64,000 nucleotides of DNA. Origin: Polychytrium aggregatum. Taxonomy: Eukaryota > Chytridiomycota > Chytridiomycetes > Polychytriales. The stretch spans positions 186,001 through 250,000 of the forward strand of contig NW_026516259.1 of the NCBI RefSeq assembly GCF_025602895.1, read 5' to 3'. The translations under genes were made by a program, and so were the position numbers. Within the stretch, counting starts at the first letter, position 1. Each line of letters starts with the position of its first letter. The notes below the pieces were generated by a model. The model saw nothing but the letters and a program-made list of their open reading frames with translations. It was not told where the DNA came from and ran no database searches. Shown here in pieces: positions 33,625 to 44,975 of the stretch.

Positions 33625-35002
33625 ATGGAGCAAGCCGCAAATCAGTTCATTTCTGAGCTTGAAAAGACATCGAGAGATCTGGACTACATCCATTCAAAGC
33701 TCAGCTCCGAGTTCACCGGTCGGCCGCTCAACCCTGTGGTGATTCTGCAAACCCTCGAGAGGTAGGATTCGCCAGCGGGGCGGCCTGTCTGATCCAACAT
33801 ATCTGTCCCGGCCACATCTGCTCAAGGAGCCCATCATGTCGACCTTGGATCATGCCATATTCACCGGCCGTTTCTCGCACGATCGAAGGTTCCAGGCACA
33901 GGTCGAGGCTCTGAAAGCAGAACATGCCAACATTGCCGAGCTGAAGCAGGTAATAGCTCCAGCGAAGCCTGAGGCCCAGCCCTGCTTGGGCTGCTACGAT
34001 TTCTTCTCGACTGGCCTCTGACACCGTAGCAACATGAACCCGATCGGGGTACCCGCAGAACATTGAGAAAAGCCTTGGCGAAAAGTCGGCTCGTAACAAA
34101 GCCCTCCTCGACAAGATCTGCTCACAGACAGGACAGCCGGTATGCAGTGCGGATGCAGCTCCAGAGTCTGTCCGAATGGGCTCGCAATATCAACAACCGC
34201 GCCGTATATATGACGAGCTCCGAGCCCCAATGTCGTCGGCACTTGAGCTGCCAGTCTAGAGCTGACCTCTCCCTTCGCTCCTATACAGCGTATCGCTTTG
34301 GAATCTGCAGGCCCGGTAGGCCATCACACCACCAGCAACGACGACGATGGAGAAACGTCCACTATCGTGGAGGACAATCTTGCCGACCGATTTGAAGGTG
34401 AGTGCGCACATGGACCAATGATGTCGACGTCAATATACCACGGCGCTCAACCCATCTCCATGGCCCGGTATTCGACTCGGATCTGTGATCCGGCACATTC
34501 CTACAACGCCTCTCCAGAGGAAATGGAAGAACGCACACTCAGCAGAAAGGTCTGTATTAGAGCGCATCTGCGGCTGGCAAGCGCTCCCAGCACTGTCGAG
34601 AACCCGGCAACCCAATTGCCCGATAATGACACCCAACCACCCAATCTCCCCCAAGACCGGCAAGGCGTTTCTCCCCTTTTCTCAAGCCGAGCTGGAGAGC
34701 CTGTCTCCGCAAGCCCGCGGCCGCCTGACGCTGGATCAAGTCAACACCGAATACCGGCTCTTGTGGGAATACTTTGTCCGCAAGAACCCGCGGAGGTGCG
34801 ACATATTAGAATGCATCGCACCCTTATCCGATATCTGCTGGCGGCGACTAACGATTGGTTTCATTGCAGCGAGAGTGCCCTGGCCTCAGCCATTGTTGGC
34901 CTCAAGCCTGGCAAGTTTGGAGAGAATCTTCTGCGCTGTCTGCGAGCTCTTGGTGTCCTGACTGTCGACAGCCGAAACAACGTCGTCTGGCTGCGAAAGT
35001 AA
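33625..35002 (+). CDS. SKA1: SKA1-like kinetochore protein
   Basis: SKA1 is the microtubule-binding subunit of the SKA complex that couples kinetochores to spindle microtubules. Exons: 33625-33761, 33889-33949, 34059-34139, 34289-34397, 34591-34795, 34870-35002; all GT-AG, phases fit, 241 residues (human SKA1 255). The N-terminal half is coiled coil (SELEKTSRDLDYIHSKLSSE, LNPVVILQTLERFQAQVEAL, LGEKSARNKALLDKICSQ), then an acidic linker (NDDDGETSTIVEDN). The C-terminal winged-helix domain shows the family motif AELESLSPQARGRLTLDQVN and ends NLLRCLRALGVLTVDSRNNV. The first exon (LDYIHSKL ... NPVVILQ) resembles SKA2 as much as SKA1. Recognition is by remembered family patterns. Confidence 0.75.
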
Positions 35003-35434
35003 CATGTACATACAAACGATCGTCAAGTTCGCTGCTCCGACACCACATGCAGATTGCTCGGCTGACTCATGGTCCTGCTCACTGGGTACTTTGAGCACTT
35101 GGGGGGAGGGAGAGGATGCTTGTTGGCTGGCGCTGTTACTCGATGCCAGGCCTGGATCTGCTGCTGTCCCTGGATCATCGGGCATAGCTCTCTCGATATA
35201 TTGGCCGTGCTTGCTGTCTCGATCAACAGCATGCGAGCAGCAGCCTCTGCCTTGGATCCGGGTGGGTTGGGAACTGCCTCGAAATCGGCGTTTTGGGATG
35301 GCGAAGGCGTTGCCGCGTCTCGCCGCCTTCTCGCCGAGAAGATGGCCAGTTGTCCCGCACCCATGCCCACAATCGATTCGTGGTTGTCTTCGATCACCGC
35401 CCATCAGCCCGCCAGCAGCACCCAGACTCGCAAC
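35003..35434 (+). other. Short gap between SKA1 and prefoldin 5
   Basis: Contains the SKA1 3' flank and prefoldin leader/promoter; the two genes are in the same direction. No other gene seen. Confidence 0.5.
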
Positions 35435-36923
35435 ATGACCCAGCAAGCCGCACCCATTGACATTGGCGAACTCCCGCTGCCTCAGCTTCAGGCCGTCAAG
35501 CAGCAGATGGAAGAGGTATGCCCTCTCTCTGTGCCTGGTCGCTCGCGATCAGCCCATCCAAGCAACCCCGGTCTCTCATCCAGTTAGATCGAGATGATCT
35601 CACAGAGCCAGCCGCCGATATCACCCTACTGGCTTTGCCCTTGAGGCTCGTACTCGATACTGCATTACCTTTCGAGTTCCGTTACTGTGAAAGCAAGCCG
35701 ACTGCCTCCCTCCCTGACCGTTTCATGCTCTTTGCTTTTGGGGCGGACACAGGAGATTCAACACTTGACTTCATCGTTTTCGCAACTCAAGCATGCCAAC
35801 TCAAAGTTTGTCGACAGCATCGATTGTCTGAACTCCCTGACGCCTCAGACGGCTGGTAGGTCTACCAAGCGGAACGGCGATGGCGTTGGTGCCCGCTATG
35901 GAGCCAAATGGATACCGACTCGATCGTGGGCAGCTCCTCTCCTGGACTGGATCCGATGTCAGCGAAGCGAATGGATCGGGAGGAAGCTCATCTGCGCTCG
36001 ATGTGCCCCAATTCGACCTCCGTGGCTGATCTGCACACGGGCGCCCGATGCGGTGTCGATCTTTTGCAAGTGCCCGACTTGACCCAATGCTCACCATCTG
36101 CGTCACTTTCTCGTTCCATCTCATCCGCGATCTCGAATCGGATTGCCAGGAAACGAAATCCTCGTCCCCCTGACCAGCTCCATATCCTCTTTCATGCCGG
36201 CCTTGAGCACCGTGTCCCGTTCTGGATGCTCTGGATGTTCTGGATGCTTTGGAGTGTCGCCCATATAGTCTTGTTTTCACGAGATGCCCTCCCTCCGTTG
36301 TCTGTCGCTGTTGGATCCTTAACTCGGTGCATCGGCCCCGATTGACTCTCACCGCAACCGATCTCTCCCTCCCTGCCCGGACTGCGCGATTTCACCTCTA
36401 TCTGCCTGGGCAGCTCACTGACGTTGAAAAGGTTATCGTAGACTTGGGCACGGGTTACTACGTCGAGAAGGTAAGCGCATCCTCCGAGCGGCTCCGAACG
36501 CCCATCTAGAGCTATCCGGGAGCACCCAGAGCGCAATGCACATCCCCGCAATTCCACTATGCAATGTCGATCTGGCAGGCTGCAGCTGCTCACCTCTATC
36601 CGACGATACCGTCCTCAGTCCATCGCCGATGCCAAGACCTTCTACAAGACCAAGATCGATTACCTTCGCACAAACCTCGAGAAATTGCAGGACACCATCT
36701 CCCAGAGACAAAACCAATACAAAGGTGGGTGGGTGCGAGCAGAATTCACCGAGCCAGACTGACGCTGCCACCCACACATGGCTGACTCATCCTCCAACTT
36801 TTGCTTGGGACAACACGAACGATGTTTATGGCGACAATCGCGGCACCAGCTCTTACGGATGTTATGCAGTACAAGATCCAGCTTGCCGCACAGGAACAGG
36901 CCAAGGAGCGCACCAAGGCCTGA
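35435..36923 (+). CDS. PFD5: Prefoldin subunit 5 (GIM5)
   Basis: Alpha-type subunit of the hexameric prefoldin chaperone that delivers unfolded actin and tubulin to CCT. Exons: 35435-35515, 35753-35855, 36150-36181, 36396-36470, 36619-36724, 36850-36923; 156 residues, matching the family (about 150). The order is typical: IDIGELPLPQLQAVKQQMEE, EIQHLTSSFSQLKHANSKFV, then the beta hairpin EILVPLTSS joined to LYLPGQLTDVEK, VIVDLGTGYYVEK, and the C-terminal helix DAKTFYKTKIDYLRTNLEKL. The junction between exons 3 and 4 works only if the intron 36182-36395 starts ATATCC and ends AC. Other introns are GT-AG. The third exon is only 32 bp. Confidence 0.9.
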
Positions 36924-37244
36924 GCTCTGCAACGTCCGTGCGCAAGCAGGGCTCCGCTATGCGATCAAAGCGACCCTCGGCAAAGACAAATCCGGTCGTC
37001 TCTCAATACAGCATTCCCATGCCATCCCGCTATCGACACCTACACAGTAGCGATGGAGCTGACATAATATTTACAGGAACATCACGTCGCAGCATCAGAC
37101 CGTCATGGGGACGGTCGGTTGTTTCCAGCGGTTATGGCACAGATTGTGGTGGATTTGGTAATGGATATGTGTATGCAGCCCCAGAGAGAGAGCGGCGATC
37201 GCTCGTGTCGTTGTGGACGGCCAATGTGTTGTTTTCCGAACGCC
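36924..37244. other. Convergent 3' gap, nothing seen
   Basis: Between the stops of prefoldin 5 (+) and the TONSL-like gene (-). No gene or repeat of note. Confidence 0.5.
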
Positions 37245-40200
37245 CTAATTCAGCCTGTTCGTGATGGCTATGACCTTTTGGTTGGGCTTCAGGACATCGC
37301 TCACAGCATCGTTCTTGAAGAGAGTCTCGTCCTCGTTGGTCTCTGGATCGTGGAAGACCAGCTTTGCGATCGTCACCTGGATAGAGTCGGCGAAGGGTGA
37401 GCAGCGCGCACATGTCCAAACCACAATCGGCGCAAAGGTTCAGGTATCGCCGTCAACCAGACAGCATACTTGCCTGCTTGCCGTTGATGTCCTTGTATCG
37501 CCGCTGCGCTTCGTCGGTGAGCCAGCGAATGGTTTTGGGTGTGCCCATCGGGCCAAAATGGCAGGGGATCCCCAGGACCTCGCCCTCCACCTCCACACGG
37601 ACTTTGAAGACCGGCGACGACTAAGTAGAGCAAAATCCAATACCGCGGGGGTGTGAGCCAGAATTCATTTATGCAGCCGCCGCGACGTCGAGCGGCGGAA
37701 TGCTGCAAAAACGACAATCAGTCGATACCCACCGGCTTGGGTCGTCTCCGGGTCGGTGTCCGAAGAATCTCGGGCGTTTCGCTTCCCTTTTCTGGGTTGC
37801 TGGAAGTATGACCATAAGCAGCGAACTGTGGCATGACCAACGGAAGCAAGCCTTGGATCTCCATTGGCTTGCTTGAGCATGACGGGATCGGCGGGGTTGT
37901 CGAGCGGCTCGGTGGAAGTGAGGCGAGCGGCGAGACGTCGGTCGCTGCGCTTGAAGGAACCGCTCGGCTATCGCGACGGCTATCAGTCGAAGCTGGCGAG
38001 ACCTTTTCAGACTTGCTGTCAAGCGGGTTGTCTTGCACAGGGCTCATTATAGGAAGCGTGGGCTCTTCATGGGTATCAAAGGCGTCAAAGGCTGAATTGC
38101 TGTCAAACGGGTCCAAATGAGCATCGACATCGACATCGATATCGACATCGCAAGTCGCGGCCCCGGAATCATAAATTGCGGTGCTGGATGACGACGGTAG
38201 GTCGTTTAGGCTCGACGAGTCCAAGCGTATGAACTTTGGCTTTCTGGATGGAGTTGGAGCAATGGTGGTTTTTGCCGCGGCGGATTCTGGCTCGGTGCGA
38301 ATCGGAGACGAGTCGATTCGGATTGTCTGCCGCTGCCAACTTGGCTCTTCGTCGTCCAGGTCAAGGACATCGGTCGCTGCTGGGCCAGAAATCGAGTTGG
38401 TGATGAAAACGGATGCGGAGCGCTGGCGACAGCCAGCCCGAGTAGATACGCAACGGTGTGTTCGGCCAAACTTACGATTTGAAACGGCATCGATTTTGCG
38501 CTTTGGAGAAAGGGATCTGAGGCCCGTTGCGTTAGCAGTACGATCCGGACTCGATAGTGTGTTCATTTCACAAGAGGCTGCTGCTGAGGAACAGCCGCGC
38601 AGGACACAACAGAGGGAGCTCGCATGCCGGACGCATCTCTCGATACAACAAACGATGCACGCGGAGCGATCGTGATCAAAGACTTACTGGGGCCCTTCCA
38701 GAGGCGAGGAAAGAATGAGATTCGACCTGGGCGCGGGGGAGGCATGCACAGACATGATCCGGCGCAGCATGGCCGAATGGCGCACATGTTAGCTTACATT
38801 CGATGCAAACGCAATGTGCGGGCTGAAAGGTGTTGTTGCTACTGGGTCCCAGCAACAGCGGTGGCCAACAGCATCCTGAGCCCTGTGAGCGCCCGGACGA
38901 CAAACCTCCGTTTCTGCTTCCGTCGCTGCTTGAGTTTCCCGAGCGCTTCCTCTCGTCCCGAGCGGGGCGACAGCTCATAGTCGTACCCGTCGTCATCGGT
39001 CGCCTCGTCCTCCTCGACGTCAGAAGCAACATACTGTGGCCGAGGAACGAGCTCCCCACGTCGCAAGTTCCGCGTCTGGGCACCCGCTCGGTCTTCGGAT
39101 TTCCGGTCGCTAGATTTGTCTGATCCGGATTTCTAAACACCAAATTGCGCTCATGAGCCAAACAAGCTCGATAGAATGCAGCCGTCCCGGTGCGAGCCCG
39201 CTCCTGTACCGCCTGGTAGATGCCATGATTGTTTCGTGATAACGGGATTGTGTAGTCATGCGCTGGACTCACCGGTCGTACTCACCAGTCGTACTACCGA
39301 ATACACAACCTTCTTGGCGGGAGTGGGACTGAGCTACATATGCACGGCGTCAGTATGATAAAAGGTTGATCCTGTCACAAGACGAGACTCTACCTCAGGG
39401 GCCCGGAGCGTTTCCGCTGTCGGGGTAGCAGGTGATATTTTGTCCTTTCTTGGGTTGGGCACTGCAATCTGGATACGGGGTGCTGATCAGCGTTTCGTGG
39501 CGACCAGCATGTCTGCCGCGCGGAATCACGGGCGCTGCTCGAAAGACACCAGGTAGCACCTTGGCCACGCTGCGATGCAGAGCAGGAACCGCATCTACCT
39601 TGAGCTGGACTCGACGGCTCCGCGTTGCTGCCGCCGGTGTGTCCGCGAGATCAACGTCAATCTCTTCGTCCTCGGCGTTGCTATCGGAGAACTCATCCAG
39701 CACCTCATCCTCCTCTTCTTCCTAGTGACCCCGAGGCATCCGGTGGCACCCCGAGAGAAGAAGGTACCCTCAGTAATCGACAAAAGTGCCCGCGTCGCAG
39801 GACAAGAGTGCATCAGGAGGCGCACACCGAGTCGCCAAAGTCCCAGCCCTGCCATGCTATCGGCACAAACATACGCTGTCCAAGTCCTTGGTCAGAAAAT
39901 GCCCCGACTGTCTCTCAAGCTTCTTTATCTTCATGCGTATCTCCCGGGCACGGTCTTGGTAGTTATACTGCTCGTATATGCTCTCTAGCTGTGAAAGTGC
40001 CTCCAGCTGCTGTTTCACACTTCCAAGCAGCTTTGCCGCCGACAGCATCTCTTCAAAGGTCGCGACAATGTCCTTGCATGCCTGGAAGCCAAAGCGCAGG
40101 AAAGCGCGATCGGTGAGCTCACCTGCGGCAGTCAAAGCGCGGTCAATCCATGCGAGTAAAATCAACATACGTCTCCGTCTTGCACCATCGCATCGCCAAG

Positions 40201-42641
40201 ACACTCGAGGCAGTTGACTCTTGCGGCAAGATCGGAGCTCGAAATCATGTTGAGCGCATTCCGGAACGAGGTCTTGGCTTCGGCGTACTGCTTCAGCCCA
40301 AGCCTTGCCTGGCCTGGACAACAAACACCACATATAGGCGATCGTTAGATCGCAGGATAGATCTGGCTTGAAATGCCGCACACACTAAGCAGCCGAGGAC
40401 GAGAGACGGAGCCCCATGTGTTGGCAACGAACCAGCAGCTGCACCCAGCAGCGCCAAGGCCATTACCCATATTGATGTGAAGCTTGATCACGTCAGGGGT
40501 CGAGAAGACCGTGGTACGGGAGATTTGAATTTGCTTGGCAAAGTCATCGGCGGCCTCGGCGTAGTTTTCCAGCCTCCTGTTGATCAGCAGCAATGCAAAT
40601 TAGGCACCCAGTCCGAGAAACAACGTCCCGCACAAATAGTCGGCGAACGGGCAGGCTTACAAATGGGCTTCGCCACGAGATCCGCGCAGAGCAAACACAA
40701 GCTTGGTGTTGCGCTGCTGCGATGCTCTCTGTAAGTCTGTGGTGTACTTTTGGATATCCTTTGTCAAGCTGATTTCAGCCTTGGTCTTCTGTATCTCTTC
40801 CTGGTGGGGTTGAGGTAGATGATCAGCTCGTCTCTCGATGTCGCTCGCAATGAGTGTTTCTCAAGAGGTCGGGAGTGGGTTGCCTCAACGCTACCTCGAC
40901 CGCCTCTCGATTGTCTTCAATAACGACATTTCGTTTCGCAACGTCTACGAATAAACCCACGAAGCCGTTAATGACCGTGGATGTGGGTGCCTTTGTAGAA
41001 CGAAAGGACTGCGCGGAGCCAGCATATGCGTGTGTGCTGTCGTACCGATATATCGCTGATACTGCTCGAGGGCTGCCTCATAATTTTTGATCTTTCTGTA
41101 TCGAAGCGCTGCAGGACAAATCGCCAAGAATGAGTGAGGAGGCGCACATTACGGACACGCATCGCTGCGCAAATGACAAGCGATGCTATCGCGGGCAGTG
41201 ATGCTGAGCCCGCGCAGCCATGATGGAGATAGACGCACCCAAGTCCCAGAGAACACGAAGCAGCTCCGAGTCATCGCCCATCTGCTTGATCATATGCATT
41301 TCCTTGTTCGTAAACTGGGCGGCAAGCGTGAATGTGAGCAAGACAGCGACTCTTTGCCGCTGTGAGGATCTGGCGGTGCATACAAAGCGCATTGCGAGCA
41401 GTTTCGGGTCGTTGCTGCCCTCTCGTTTCCTCTCCGCACGAATGCTTACGTCCAAGGCAGTCTTGAAGTCTCCCTTTTCTTCGTATGTCAGCGCCAAGTT
41501 GCAGTATGCAAGTCGTCTCTGGGGAACACCGTCGTCTATGGTGATAGCGGAGGATATGCGAATGTCAACAAAGGCCTCGTAGATCGGCCGACAGTGCGCG
41601 GATCAATCTACTGTCTAGCGCAACTCTGCTACACCTTGGTACCCAAGGGACCCATGTTCCGATACACACCATACGTCATGGCACTCTTAAGCGCGGCGTT
41701 CAGACAGTGGATGGCCTTGTCAAACCGCTCCTGATACCGAAAGGTAATCCCCAGATTCAAAAGAGTGTCGATCTTGAATGAGAGGTGTCTCTCTCGCTCC
41801 TCTTGATTTCCTGAATGATCGAAAGCCACGGGTGAGAACGCCGAGAGGCACAGCTCCAGCACTGCGCTGATCTTACGTGAGGTTTGCGCGCTGTCCTTGA
41901 TAGCCTGGTACACTTGCGCAAACTTGTCGTGAGCCTTTTTAATCTCCTGCTGGACAAGCTCTGGATCGTCGTCGGTGTGGTTTTCGCTGCAGATTCAAGA
42001 ATGGATGCCCACACGAGCATATCGATAATCAGAGCAGAATGAAAGCGCATCAGTCGGATAATCGAGCTCTGTCTGCGGCCATGCCGCAACAGCTGAGTGG
42101 CCAATCAAATCCCAGGCCAGGGTCGGTGGCTTGTCTTGGACACAAGCTTCGAGAATGCTCAGGTCGATCGACGGTGACGGGATGGACGTCGCAATCCCGG
42201 TGGAGCAGCCAGATCCGCATGATGCACAAAGCGGCTCTGTGCGTCCCTTGGCCTGCTAACGAGTCCACATACGCCATGATGCACTCTGGTTGTTTCGGTG
42301 CAGCAGAGATCGAGGGCCCGGTTACCTCATTGCCAGATAGGTCAGCCCGGTTTCAAAGTCAGCCTGTAACTCATCCTCCTTCGCGGAGCAGGGGAACGAT
42401 GGCTTCAGCGGCGGACCCAGACAAATATACACGGCTTGGCGATGGCGATGGCGTGGGCATGGTCCTGGTACCTACCTGGGATTGCAGCTTCCGAGCACAG
42501 ACACGATAATCCCGGGCCATGGCAAGCGACGCTGCATAGTTGCCGATCCTGTGTTGATGCAAGTGCGATGGTTTGTCTGGTGTTCTCGGAACGATCTGTC
42601 GTTTCGGATGATCCGGGCTGCGTCTCCTCCGCCCATTGATG

Positions 42642-42701
<60 letters not shown>

Positions 42702-43334
42702 CAGAAGCAGCAACAGTCTCAAATAGCTTACTGCCGATATGCCTCGGCGAGATGGTAAAACGCCCTGGGTGCACAGAAAGTCGAAGTGTCAGAGATTCAG
42801 GCCGCTGGGATGAGCAATCCTTGAGCCCAGGTGCTTTGCTGATTCTGCTGTCCATCAGACGACGCTAGCACGCCGCTGAAGCCACTGTGAATCCAGTCCA
42901 AGTTCTGTGATCTCGATCCGATTCTCTCCTGGGATGGATCCCATCGGCGATGGCGGCGAGGCAGGGTCATGAGGAGCGAGAAGCCGGTATCGATGCGCAC
43001 CGGCGAGCCCCTCCGTCACTCACTTGGATTGCCCCTGAAGACCAAACTTTCCCTTGACTTTTCCCCAGTACATCAGGAGCTTCTTGGCGTACATCTCGGT
43101 CTTGCCCACGTCTTGGGTCTCGACCATGATGTCCACAAGCTTCTCGGCGGCGACGGCGGCCCGCTGGAAGTTGTGCTGCTGTTCGGCACACTCAAGCTCT
43201 CGAAGCAGCTCCCGGGTGATTGCCGGATAGTTCTTCTTCGCCTCCCATCCAATGGCGTACGTCGTCGTCTGTTTGCGGCCCATCTGGATCCGATCTGGCT
43301 GTCCTGGACTTGGAAGCGCGATGGGCTGATGCAA
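37245..43334 (-). CDS. TONSL: TONSL/Tonsoku-like TPR and UBL protein
   Basis: TONSL with MMS22L protects stalled replication forks and reads unmethylated H4K20 on new chromatin. On the minus strand, TPR-like exons begin at 43334 (RELLRELECAEQQHNFQRAA, MVETQDVGKTEMYAKKLL) and continue through LGITFRYQERFDKAIHCLNA (41.7 kb), LTYEEKGDFKTALDVSIRAE (41.4 kb), RLENYAEAADDFAKQIQISR (40.5 kb) and YEQYNYQDRAREIRMKIKKL (39.9 kb). Acidic segments follow (DEFSDSNAEDEEIDVDLAD, 39.7 kb; EEDEATDDDGYDYELSPRSG, 39.0 kb). The 3' exons 38476 upward, 38379-37733, 37620-37474 and 37376-37245 encode a disordered linker and the ubiquitin-like domain typical of TONSL: VFKVRVEVEGEVLGIPCHF, TIRWLTDEAQRRY, and VSDVLKPNQKVIAI. 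It ends there; no ankyrin or leucine-rich repeats were recognised. The last intron is GC-AG. Internal exons are incomplete; splitting into two genes is possible. Confidence 0.7.
42645..42698 (+). repeat. (CAG)n trinucleotide repeat
   Basis: About 18 near-perfect CAG units, degrading to TAGCAGAAGCAGCAACAG. It lies between TPR exons of the TONSL-like gene, most likely in an intron. Confidence 0.85.
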
Positions 43335-43540
43335 GCAGGAAAGCGACAGGTGCGAAGGCGAGATGGATTTGGGCGGCTGGGCGCTTTGGCGATCATGTGC
43401 CAGTCACATTTTTTCTGGCTGCTGCGCTCCTGCTGGGTTTGGGGCTGTGCTGTGGCGACGATCCAGCAACGACCCCACTCACATTCCAATGATCAACCCA
43501 GCCCTCAGTCCAGCAAACGATCCAACGATCGACCCCAGTG

Positions 43541-44975
43541 TCACGGAAACGGGCCGCTCATTTCCCCCAAAGCATACACATCCTCGAACCAAGCAGGCCC
43601 CTCGCCAGAGTCGCCAAGGTCGTCGAGGGCAAACTCAAAGCGCGAGCCAGGTGTGTCGTTGTCGCTCGGAAAGAAGCCCTCGAGCGGCCAGGCCGAGCTC
43701 TCTGAGCCCAGCCCGTGCTCGAGCTCATGGCCAGATCCCCAGGGCTCGACGGCTTGATCCTGAACAGGTGGGGCCTGGGCCATCAGATGAAGATCCGTCA
43801 GCAACCAGCACCGACAGACGGATGGATGAACATGCGGCATGGGGATGGTTCCGCCATGGGTCAGGGCATATTCCGTACCGCAGATCGAGCAAGCCCGTTG
43901 CGATACCGGGCGATGCGCTCCAGCTTGTGCTGCTCGGCAGTTGCGATGATATCCTGGATCTGATCAGAGACGGACTCGGCAGTAAGCCCCAGCCGGGATT
44001 GGCTGGAGCTTGAGCGCAAAAGGCTTGATTTGAGGGCCTCGTAGTCTTGGGCAATCTTGATCGCCGGCGCCATCTGCTCGTTCTCGCAGCCGCCCTGGGT
44101 GAGCGACAGGAAGCCGGATTTAGCCTTCAATGCCTCGACGGGCAAGCCAGGCCGGTGCAGCATCGACGGTGCCGAACATGGTACCATTGAATACGAGGCA
44201 GCCTTGGTTCGGATTGTCGAGAGCTTCTCGGGAAGAGGCGGGACGTATCTGTGCGAACCAGTCCGGGACAAGAGCATTCCGAGAGCACACTGCGTCAGTC
44301 TTGGAATCCTGTCGGATGACTCTCGAAGACTGCGAGACAGCCAGCCTCTGCAACAGAACAGGTCTCATATCCAGGAATCGGGCATCATACCCCGAGTCGA
44401 TGGCGACACCATCGCCTGCACGGATGGTGAAGAGGAAGCAGTCATTTTGCACCAGGCTGTCCATGATCGTCAGCACCTCGGGATGCTGGCCCGTCGATGC
44501 GCAGGTATCATAGAGTTCCTTGAGGATCTGAAATTTGTCTGAGGATCCACAAGGGCAGATTAGACCCAGGAGAATGACAGCCAGGCACTCATCTGCATTT
44601 GCTTGGGCCCGAGGGCCATCAAGGGCCACTTACTGGGCGATATCGAAACCGGGACCAAGGCAGAATCGTCTGGCTGCGTTCCGAAAGCCAGATGGATGAA
44701 ATAGACGACCCCGAGCCTGACCACCAGCATCGATGATGGCGACAGCCAGGCTGTGAGAGCCACCCAAGGAAAGGGAAGGAGTGAGCCGGCGTGGGGCATC
44801 GGCATCAAAGGAAAGCGCAGGGGTTGCTAGCGAATTCGTACCCAAGATGGATTGATAAAGCGAGTCCATGAAGCCAGCACGGCCGCTTCGGTCGGTGCAG
44901 GCGAGGTGGATCTTGGAAAAGTCCATCTCGTTCCAGACGGCTCCAAATCCTTGGAACGAAGCATCGGCCCTCTGT
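43541..44975 (-). CDS. SNAPC1: SNAPC1-like subunit of the snRNA-activating protein complex
   Basis: SNAPC1 (SNAP43) belongs to the factor that binds the proximal element of snRNA promoters for Pol II and Pol III. On the minus strand, the exon ending at 44842 encodes FQGFGAVWNEMDFSKIHLAC and FMDSLYQSIL; exon 44750-44634 encodes LVVRLGVVYFIHLAFGTQP, the family's conserved helix-and-TQP motif; the next exon, just after an AG near 44538, begins NKFQILKELYDTCAS and continues TIMDSLVQNDCFLFTI. Phases match at these junctions. A downstream exon (about 44110-43875) encodes IKIAQDYEALKSSLL and a helical segment, and an acidic C-terminus ends ALGEMSGPFP at 43541. The start codon was not identified; a short first exon must lie above 44975. 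Assigned from remembered motif order. Confidence 0.65.

Noticed and set aside
36396-36414. Conventional GT-AG splice in prefoldin 5 using the AG before 36414
   Set aside because: It would delete the conserved LYLPGQ segment and needs a donor that breaks PLTSS continuity.
38563-38787. Separate gene starting at ATG 38566
   Set aside because: Its downstream exons encode the TONSL-type ubiquitin-like domain, and the upstream minus-strand exons supply the matching TPR and acidic regions, so it is treated as an internal exon.
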